DNA of 6,684 bases from Firmicutes bacterium UBA4845 (GTDB lineage: Bacteria; Bacillota; Clostridia; Tissierellales; Sedimentibacteraceae), in contig DHER01000066.1 in NCBI GenBank assembly GCA_002399975.1, forward strand, positions 1-6,684, given 5' to 3'. The notes below the pieces were generated by a model. That model was given only the letters and a program-made list of their open reading frames with translations. It was not told where the DNA came from and did not search any database. Position numbers and translations under genes: made by a program. This document shows, in pieces, positions 1 through 5,961 of this stretch; the first letter of the stretch is position 1; each line of letters opens with the position of its first letter.

Positions 1-17
1 TGTGTAAATGGTTAGTT

Positions 18-329
18 TCATTCGACTTCCTCCTGCACCACAGGGATTCCCAGCTTCTTTGCCGCCTGTATTTCCTCCAACATGCCAAAGCTAATCTGAT
101 GGCCAAAGACATGAACCTCATCGCAGTGGCGCATAATTTCAAGGTTCATCTCCATTGCTCGCTCTCGCTCACTGGCTTTGCTGTCATCCATAAATTGCGG
201 AAAGAGAAGATGAGGAGCGATGGGAATGTCACCTTCCTGAACAATTTTTCGGCAGTATCCCTTGGCCTGTTCTGTGTTCGTCCTGATATCTCCCCGATAA
301 GGTGAGCAGACATAAATGAGTTTGTTCAT
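18..329 (-). CDS. DUF4406 / nucleoside 2-deoxyribosyltransferase-like small protein
   Basis: This 103-residue protein reads as a single Rossmann-like domain of the DUF4406 type, related to nucleoside 2-deoxyribosyltransferases. What is visible: an N-terminal strand leading into CSPYRGD (residues 8-14), a central strand EVHVFG (71-76), the SFGMLEEI helix start (80-87; the family typically has a small residue-GM-xEI here), and a closing strand GIPVV. The ATG at 329 is chosen because AAAGGAG (344-338) lies 8 bases upstream. A longer reading from a TTG at 407 has no SD and would run through the hairpin region. There is no signal peptide or membrane segment, so it is probably cytosolic. Such proteins are common in phages and integrative elements of Bacillota; their substrate is usually unknown. 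GC is about 48% over 121-300, against about 31% over a comparable part of hamB, which suggests an origin separate from the defence operon. The family fold is fairly confident; any enzymatic role is inference. Confidence 0.8.
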   Translation of the reverse strand: MNKLIYVCSPYRGDIRTNTEQAKGYCRKIVQEGDIPIAPHLLFPQFMDDSKASERERAMEMNLEIMRHCDEVHVFGHQISFGMLEEIQAAKKLGIPVVQEEVE

Positions 330-440
330 ATAAAAAACTCCTTTCGATAATTTTCGAGAGGAGCAAAACAAAAGGGATAATGATCCTCTCACTATCCCCT
401 TGGACAAGTTATGCAGTTTTGGGCAAAGAAATCTAGTTTT
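330..440 (-). promoter_or_regulatory. intergenic leader with SD and competing hairpins ahead of the small left-hand gene
   Basis: This 111-base gap separates hamB from the small gene. Read on the minus strand it holds a terminator-like hairpin (arms 401-393 and 379-372), a second possible pairing of GAGAGGA (390-384) with TCCTCTC (362-356), and the SD AAAGGAG (344-338). The segment CTCCT (363-359) could alternatively pair with AGGAG (342-338) and hide the SD. A possible promoter is TTGTCC (407-402), a 17-base spacer and ATCATT (384-379). The -10 is poor, so I do not call a promoter with confidence. The SD is clear; regulation by the pairings is inference. Confidence 0.4.
364..401 (-). terminator. 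probable intrinsic terminator of the res-mod-hamA-hamB operon
   Basis: On the minus strand, AAGGGGATA (401-393) pairs with TATCCCTT (379-372), giving 8 base pairs with one bulged G around a 13-base loop. The downstream arm is followed at once by TTGTTTTG, a T-rich tract interrupted by G. It begins 39 bases after the hamB stop codon, where an operon terminator would be expected. The stem is moderate and the tract imperfect, so termination may be incomplete. On the plus strand no T-tract follows. Confidence 0.5.
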
Positions 441-3083
441 TTAGATGTACGTTTCTAAATCAAAAATCTCGGGTGAATTAAAACGTATCTCATTGGCTTC
501 ACGCCTGACATTGAAATTCGACGCCTCTAATAAACTTGATCTTAATTTTAACTTCCCTTCTTCATCTTCTAAAACATATTCTGTCTTGTTGTTACGAATA
601 TAGGTAGAAGTCTCTCTAGAAAAACCATGTCGCTGTAATAAAATTGTTAGCGGGCTAGTTGTTCCGTATTCGACATATTCATACCAATTGTTGTCAAACT
701 CTGTTGCGCCATGAACGCGTTTATATTCATTTGAAAATCTTAAAAAATAGTTTGAAATACTGAAAAGAATTATGTTCTCAATAACCTCTAAAGTATCAGA
801 TATCACACTATTTCGATGAGGAAGATCGTCCTTGTATGTTGTCTGTTTGTAGTTGTACCAAAATGAATGGGGGTTTTCCTTTCTAAAATTAAGCGCCCTA
901 CTAATAATAAAACTAAGGCCATGCCCCTCCATCCATTGACTCAGAATAACTGCATACCATCGAAGTAGAGTATGTTGGCCATCTTTTACTCTACCCAGAG
1001 TAGTTGATTCATACTGCTCCCACTTAAATATGCTACAGAGCTGTTCTAAAAAATTCAGGATATCATTGTATACAAACTTTCCTGAGCTATCTTTTTCCGG
1101 GTAAGCTAGGCCATTTTGTATAGCACGAACAAGGTTTGATGTTTGATCAACAGATATATTGATGTCATCATCTTGTTGAACCGTTTTATTTAAAAAGGCT
1201 TCTCTGATTTTCTGCTCATCTTCTGCGGTTAAATACTCCTCAAATTCTCGTTTAATTATACTATTGCGATTGTGTGTAATATCATTTACTAGGATTAGAG
1301 CAAACTTTCGCATCATCAAATATACTTCTTCTGAGATGCCCTTCTGTTTTTCTATAGATACGCTACCGGAAACCAAAGTCTCGACAATAGCCTCTTTTTC
1401 TGCTTTTTTTAGCACATTGCTACTTTCAATGGATAGCACTTGTTCCGGCACATTTTTATCCAATAGTTTTATATATTCTTCTTTCTTTGTTTTGTTTTTT
1501 TCAGATACAAAAAACACATTCCCGTGCAAATTGTATTCAATCCGCCCAACACGACCGATTAGATTTCTAAAATCAATAGGTGTCATCTTAGACCTACTTA
1601 TTTTGCTGCCCATTATAAGTAGATTGTCAGCCGGTAGGTTAACCCCTTCCAAAAGAGTACTTGTACAAAACATCGTACTAATAGAGCCCTCGCGGAATAA
1701 ATCTTCTATGCGCATCCTGACCGCCGACGGCAAATAGCCAATATGATATGCAACACCCCTCCTAATTATCTTTGCAAGATAATAATCAGAATGAATTTCT
1801 CGTTCAATATCCCTAGCTAATTCATTCAATCTAGCATCATTTTTATCTTCCAAATTTGCAGCATAGTTGATTGCATTATCTATAGCTTTTTGCTTACTTC
1901 CATAAAAGACAATGGTTTGTTGATTTTTAGCGCCATTTTTATTTAAATGAATATTATGCAAACAGTAATTAAGCAAATTATCCACTTCTGGCAAAGCGCC
2001 AATATCAATAACTTTATTGGCGCGTTCATTATATACACTGATTTTTCCTTCATTTTCGTCCACGAAAAACTTAACCTGTACTACTGGCGAATAGGTAGAT
2101 GCTAAGCTGCGTTCTTTATTAGCGCTCTCGGCTGACAATAATCGCAAATAGACTTCTGGATTAGGTACATTGGGAGAAGCAAAAATAAAATGCGGGTGCG
2201 GTTGATTTCGATTAAGCAACAAATTAACCACTTGGTAGTAAAAAGGCGCCCGCCTATTTTTCCCAGATAACTTGTGCGCTTCATCAATAAAAATATAATC
2301 AATTTTTAAATCGGGTCTTTCGATAAGTAAATACAACATTCTTTCCGGAGTTAAAATAAAGATGAAATTATGCTTCTCCTTTAATGCAATCTCACCGGAA
2401 GAAGTAACAACACGATAATTATACTTTTCGAGATCAGACTTCATATCATTTATAGTCTGACTGCGCATCTCATTTATTAAGGCCTTTGTCGGCACAAGCA
2501 GGGCATAATTATTTTTCACTCCTGTTTGAACTTGCGCTTTAATAAATTTACGCATAATAAAGGATTTACCCATTGAAGTAGGGCCTGAATAACTGAAATA
2601 TTCGTCCTTTAAACGCTGATATACTTTCTTCTGCGCAGCAAGAAACTTCATATCAGTTTCTCCAGGAATTGCGAGATAATCGCTTCGGAACGCAGAAAAC
2701 AACTCATCAAGCATATCCGTATGATCAACGGCACTTGCAATAAGTTTTCTGCCAGGATAATTGCCTGTATTTGAAAAAACAAACCCCGCATATATTCTTA
2801 TTGTTTCATTATCAGGATGGGAGTACAGAAGCAACGTAACAATCTCTTGGGCTAGGATATGGTGTTGCTCTCTTTTTTCAGGATGCGTCGATTTTGATAG
2901 AAGATCGGCAAAACGCAAAGCATCAGTTACATTAAGGTCTGCATAATTTTGAATATGAGTGAGATTTAATTGTTTAATTGCATAGTTGTATAGAATTTGT
3001 TCATACAATTCATTCAGATATTCATTTTGATCAATATCCGAGAAGAGGAGGTTCCCTATTTTATATAGACCTTTATTAGCCAT
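441..3083 (-). CDS. hamB: HamB, SF2 DExH-box helicase of the Hachiman defence system
   Basis: This 880-residue protein is the helicase partner of HamA. In published Hachiman work, HamB is an ATP-dependent DNA helicase that senses aberrant DNA and controls the HamA nuclease. Visible SF2 motifs (numbered from the ATG at 3083): a Q-motif-like Gln 151, Walker A GPTSMGKSF (167-175), motif Ia VPTKAL (197-202), DEAH box (267-270), an atypical motif III ASPNVPNP (302-309) instead of the usual SAT, motif IV VFYGS (392-396), a Ski2-like GVAYHIG stretch (443-449), motif V with TSTLLEGVNLP (474-484), and motif VI NLIGRVGR (507-514). The N-terminal ~150 residues are helical; the C-terminal ~340 have no motif I recognise. 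I prefer the ATG at 3083 because GGAGAGGGGGG lies just upstream. The alternative ATG at 3110 adds nine residues but has no clear SD. The start overlaps the hamA stop by 8 bases, which implies translational coupling. All core helicase residues look intact, so ATPase activity is expected. Confidence 0.88.
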   Translation of the reverse strand: MANKGLYKIGNLLFSDIDQNEYLNELYEQILYNYAIKQLNLTHIQNYADLNVTDALRFADLLSKSTHPEKREQHHILAQEIVTLLLYSHPDNETIRIYAGFVFSNTGNYPGRKLIASAVDHTDMLDELFSAFRSDYLAIPGETDMKFLAAQKKVYQRLKDEYFSYSGPTSMGKSFIMRKFIKAQVQTGVKNNYALLVPTKALINEMRSQTINDMKSDLEKYNYRVVTSSGEIALKEKHNFIFILTPERMLYLLIERPDLKIDYIFIDEAHKLSGKNRRAPFYYQVVNLLLNRNQPHPHFIFASPNVPNPEVYLRLLSAESANKERSLASTYSPVVQVKFFVDENEGKISVYNERANKVIDIGALPEVDNLLNYCLHNIHLNKNGAKNQQTIVFYGSKQKAIDNAINYAANLEDKNDARLNELARDIEREIHSDYYLAKIIRRGVAYHIGYLPSAVRMRIEDLFREGSISTMFCTSTLLEGVNLPADNLLIMGSKISRSKMTPIDFRNLIGRVGRIEYNLHGNVFFVSEKNKTKKEEYIKLLDKNVPEQVLSIESSNVLKKAEKEAIVETLVSGSVSIEKQKGISEEVYLMMRKFALILVNDITHNRNSIIKREFEEYLTAEDEQKIREAFLNKTVQQDDDINISVDQTSNLVRAIQNGLAYPEKDSSGKFVYNDILNFLEQLCSIFKWEQYESTTLGRVKDGQHTLLRWYAVILSQWMEGHGLSFIISRALNFRKENPHSFWYNYKQTTYKDDLPHRNSVISDTLEVIENIILFSISNYFLRFSNEYKRVHGATEFDNNWYEYVEYGTTSPLTILLQRHGFSRETSTYIRNNKTEYVLEDEEGKLKLRSSLLEASNFNVRREANEIRFNSPEIFDLETYI

Positions 3084-4020
3084 CTGTGCCCCCCTCTCCG
3101 AAAACTTCATTCATGATTTGTTGCTTATCATTAGCAACATCATTTAAGGGAACAAAATAAATGTAGAATGAATAGTTTCCTAAATTAAGATTATTTATTT
3201 TGTCAATAATGTATTGTGTGTGAGCCTTAATATCCGTCTTCATTTTTTGCTCAAGCTGCACTTCAAAGTCTTGATTCGTATAATTATTAGGATTAAGCCC
3301 CAAGTCGTAAGCTAGAAAAATCCCAAAAGCCGTATCGTATGAAACTCTACGTTTTTTTCCTTTTTGCGGAAGCAATAGGTCTTTGATTTTTTGAGCCGTA
3401 CTCTGATCAACAGTTTTTGTGAAAATGGTATTTTCTGCCAGTAAAATTTCCTGTTCGCTCTTGGAATGAATCTTTGCAACTCGATCAAATGCAGCATCAA
3501 TGGCATCTTTAACATCTCCAACAATGCTGGATGTTCCAAAAACAATGTTATAGTAAGAATTCCCATTGGAATTGGTCGAAGATAAGAAATGGATAGCATC
3601 ACATTCGCTATCATAGCTTCCTGACTGTGCCTTTAATTCGACCTTGCTTAAAATCTTAGGAGCTTTAAGTACCTCTTCCAGAAAAACATAAAGAAGGATT
3701 TCCCCGAGATCATTACCACTATCACGTTCGCCCGGATTAGCATTTGCCTTCATTACATTCATCGCATCAAGCCCTACACTAAAGGCATTCCCGTCAAGTT
3801 CATACTCTTCAATTTGTGCTCGAGAAAAAACATACTGCCCGATGTTTCTTTGTATAAATTGCTGCAAATGGCCAAAGACATAAAGATTGTTAGAGACCTC
3901 AAGGTGAAAAAGGCGCAACTGTTCCGGGTTTCGCAAATTCAATTTTTCAGAATGTGAAACCTCAAAGAAAATATTATTGAATAATCCTCCATGAAGTGTT
4001 TTATCTGGCAAATTTCCCAT
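3076..4020 (-). CDS. hamA: HamA, DUF1837 nuclease-family protein of the Hachiman defence system
   Basis: This 314-residue protein matches the DUF1837/HamA pattern. GEILLYVFLEE (residues 106-116) is followed by APKILSKVELK (120-130), then CDAIHF (140-145), whose Asp 141 fits the conserved Asp of the family's PD-(D/E)XK-like core. Next comes the strand NIVFGTSSI (158-166), then an amphipathic helix DAIDAAFDRV (172-181). In HamA proteins as I recall them, the strand carries G-E-S-K, giving the catalytic ExK. Here the same place reads G-T-S-S, so Glu and Lys appear replaced by Thr 163 and Ser 165. A VELK at 127-130 is the only other nearby ExK-like string. HamA is the DNA-degrading effector in characterised Hachiman systems, so this copy may be inactive, use a rearranged site, or belong to a divergent clade. 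Its ATG lies 7 bases from the mod stop, and its own stop overlaps hamB. The family call is fairly sure because the helicase partner is adjacent; the catalytic status is inference. Confidence 0.82.
   Translation of the reverse strand: MGNLPDKTLHGGLFNNIFFEVSHSEKLNLRNPEQLRLFHLEVSNNLYVFGHLQQFIQRNIGQYVFSRAQIEEYELDGNAFSVGLDAMNVMKANANPGERDSGNDLGEILLYVFLEEVLKAPKILSKVELKAQSGSYDSECDAIHFLSSTNSNGNSYYNIVFGTSSIVGDVKDAIDAAFDRVAKIHSKSEQEILLAENTIFTKTVDQSTAQKIKDLLLPQKGKKRRVSYDTAFGIFLAYDLGLNPNNYTNQDFEVQLEQKMKTDIKAHTQYIIDKINNLNLGNYSFYIYFVPLNDVANDKQQIMNEVFGEGGTDG
3084..3099 (-). promoter_or_regulatory. ribosome binding site of hamB, containing a G6 tract
   Basis: The minus-strand sequence GGAGAGGGGGGCACAG directly precedes the ATG at 3083 and lies inside the last codons of hamA. 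It is the only purine-rich SD candidate near the hamB start, and it decides for 3083 over the ATG at 3110. The run of six G (3094-3089) is unusual in this AT-rich region. Confidence 0.6.
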
Positions 4021-4023
4021 AAA

Positions 4024-4029
4024 TCACCT
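4024..4029 (-). promoter_or_regulatory. ribosome binding site of hamA overlapping the mod stop codon
   Basis: AGGTGA on the minus strand lies 3 bases before the hamA ATG (4020-4018) and shares bases with the mod stop TAG (4030-4028). The spacing is short and the match to the anti-SD is moderate. This suggests that hamA translation depends partly on ribosomes finishing mod. Confidence 0.5.
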
Positions 4030-5959
4030 ATAAATCAGTTTTGTTTTTTAGTTCAATAATCGATTCATCTCCACATATATTTCTTATCTTCAATCTCAAC
4101 GGTTCTTTTTCTGACCTTATAGTTCCATTCCAGAAATCCTTTGTTCCATTTCCGTTCACTGTGATATGACCTTTTTTATCAATCTTAATTTCACTGTCGG
4201 AATGCCATTCGCCATCGTTTGAGGTGCAGTCCAAGGAAAGGTACTCGATACACTCTAGCCCTGTATCACTTATCTGTATGGGCTTGAATTTATTCTTTCC
4301 CGTGCTTTGCGCCAAAAAACGTGTGTTGAAATCATCTATTTTTCCTAACACTCGGTCACTTACAAAACGGTCTATTTGGACAACATATTCTTGCAATAAA
4401 GTGCTTGGGTCTCTCTCCACAGACCACTCAACCTCATCATTAATAATTACATCCGATAAAACTGCTTTCAGATCCTTTAGCTCTACTTCTATCATCGTTG
4501 GATTTTCATCGTGAATGAACTTACTTACTTCTTTCTCATCGACGAGGTCAATGTAATAAAGAATAACTTTCTTCGTTGAAGGCGCTAGGTCAGGAAGGCG
4601 AAGGTGTATAATTTCATTCATAGTAGGTAAATCAAGAATTTTCGCAGAGCTATCCATGAGGTTCGGTACATAGACAGGAATACGCCCCAGACGAGAGTGG
4701 GTAAAAGAGCCGGCCCAAAAATCACTTAAGTTTTCATCCTTTTTCAATCCTGGAATTAAGCTATAGAGCTTATCCATCGTCTGAACAGGATTTCTAAAAA
4801 GAGACACACCGTCTTGAATCTCATAAACAGAGCAAGAAGCCCCGTCCTTGTATAACCTATCACGCATCATCTGGATGCTGTTTATACCAATATCAGAGGT
4901 TATGAAGCGGCGATTGAGCTTGGATGCTACTGCCGCAGTAACGCCGCTACCGCCAAAGAAATCACATACCAGCATGTTTTCATTAGAAGATGCCTTGATA
5001 ATACGTTCAAGCAAGGATTCTGGTTTTTGCGTAGCGTAGTCAACTCTTTCTTGAGATGTAGGTATTTGTTGGAAAGACATTATGTCACTCCAAACATCAC
5101 CAATTGTTTTACCTTCCTTTATAACCTCATCAAGATATCGGATCTTACCTCTTCCATCAAAATACTGTCTGCCATTTTTATCAACTTTATTGAATCTGTC
5201 TAAATATTCTTGTTTATGTTCCTGTTTTTGTTTATTGAAGACCTTTTCAGCTGAATTAGCGTAATAAAGAATTGTGTCATGACCTCGCACCCAGTTATTA
5301 GCTAATGTTTTAAATCCAGATAGGACCTGGATATCCCAGATAATTTCTCTTTGAAAGTTTTCCTCACCAAATATTTCGTCTAATAAAACTTTCACGTAAT
5401 GAACCATATGCCAATCCAGATGAACATAAATACTGGCTGTCTCACTCATTACAGATTTAATGGCAACAAGATTCTCAAACATCCAATTGAGATACCTTTC
5501 CTTATCCCAAATGTCGCCATACATCTTTTCTTCAAAGCTGCGGAATTCATCCGTCATATCTACTTCTTCGCCTATATCAGCTAATTCTTTTGCCTTATCT
5601 TTCAGCTCCTGCTCTGCTTTTTCGATAGCATCGGCTACTTTAGGATTGCGACGAATGTAAACTTGCTTGGCGTAATCAGCACCACTTGCAAATGGAGGGT
5701 CTATGTAAACCAAATCTGCTTCTATTCCGTGTTCTTTCATATAGGCACAGGTAGATAGACACTCTCCGCGAATAACCATGTTCTCATTTTCAGAGGCACC
5801 AACTTGCTCTATTTTTTCAAGCTCGTAATAAGGCATTCCCCGCCTTACATGTTCGAAGACTTCAGTATCTCCTCTATATCTGAGAGTTCTTCTGAAATTA
5901 TTTAAAAGGGCCTGACCCTCAATAGGCTCCGGAGAGTAGGGTACATACTTCTTTGGCAT
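4028..5959 (-). CDS. mod: type III-like (beta-class) site-specific DNA methyltransferase
   Basis: This 643-residue protein transfers a methyl group from S-adenosylmethionine to an exocyclic amino group of DNA (N6-adenine most likely, N4-cytosine possible). The catalytic motif IV DPPF is at residues 87-90, before TQKPE (310-314) and the cofactor-binding DFFGGSG (333-339). This order defines the beta class used by type III Mod subunits. The segment between about 200 and 300 probably holds target recognition. Residues 105-145 form a charged, helix-prone insertion just after the catalytic motif, and about 270 residues (371-643) follow the last recognised motif with no family I can name; they may contact the restriction subunit. 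The start at 5959 is supported by GGAGGA 6 bases upstream and lies 2 bases after the preceding stop. The res-like gene upstream makes it the modification part of an R-M pair that would protect host DNA. The methyltransferase call is firm; the type III class rests on the neighbour and motif context. Confidence 0.88.
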   Translation of the reverse strand: MPKKYVPYSPEPIEGQALLNNFRRTLRYRGDTEVFEHVRRGMPYYELEKIEQVGASENENMVIRGECLSTCAYMKEHGIEADLVYIDPPFASGADYAKQVYIRRNPKVADAIEKAEQELKDKAKELADIGEEVDMTDEFRSFEEKMYGDIWDKERYLNWMFENLVAIKSVMSETASIYVHLDWHMVHYVKVLLDEIFGEENFQREIIWDIQVLSGFKTLANNWVRGHDTILYYANSAEKVFNKQKQEHKQEYLDRFNKVDKNGRQYFDGRGKIRYLDEVIKEGKTIGDVWSDIMSFQQIPTSQERVDYATQKPESLLERIIKASSNENMLVCDFFGGSGVTAAVASKLNRRFITSDIGINSIQMMRDRLYKDGASCSVYEIQDGVSLFRNPVQTMDKLYSLIPGLKKDENLSDFWAGSFTHSRLGRIPVYVPNLMDSSAKILDLPTMNEIIHLRLPDLAPSTKKVILYYIDLVDEKEVSKFIHDENPTMIEVELKDLKAVLSDVIINDEVEWSVERDPSTLLQEYVVQIDRFVSDRVLGKIDDFNTRFLAQSTGKNKFKPIQISDTGLECIEYLSLDCTSNDGEWHSDSEIKIDKKGHITVNGNGTKDFWNGTIRSEKEPLRLKIRNICGDESIIELKNKTDL

Positions 5960-5961
5960 AT

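Noticed and set aside
364..401. Hairpin considered as a plus-strand terminator or as a palindromic mobile-element end
   Set aside because: No T-tract follows on the plus strand, no matching repeat is seen elsewhere in the window, and there is no transposase.
330..407. N-terminal extension of the small left-hand gene from a TTG at 407
   Set aside because: The added 26 residues run through the hairpin and SD region, have no SD of their own and do not match the family N-terminus, which begins at the Met at 329.
1264..1737. Plus-strand open frame of 157 codons within hamB
   Set aside because: It lies wholly inside the hamB helicase-motif region on the opposite strand and its translation (Ser/Phe/Leu-rich, no motif) is typical of an antisense shadow. 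No SD is evident.
3084..3110. Longer HamB starting at the ATG at 3110
   Set aside because: No recognisable SD precedes it, while the ATG at 3083 has a purine-rich SD and a typical short overlap with hamA. It remains possible, and the difference is nine residues.
3312..3614. Second minus-strand open frame of 100 codons inside hamA
   Set aside because: It is an alternative frame of hamA with no SD and no motif, and hamA itself is well supported over the same bases.
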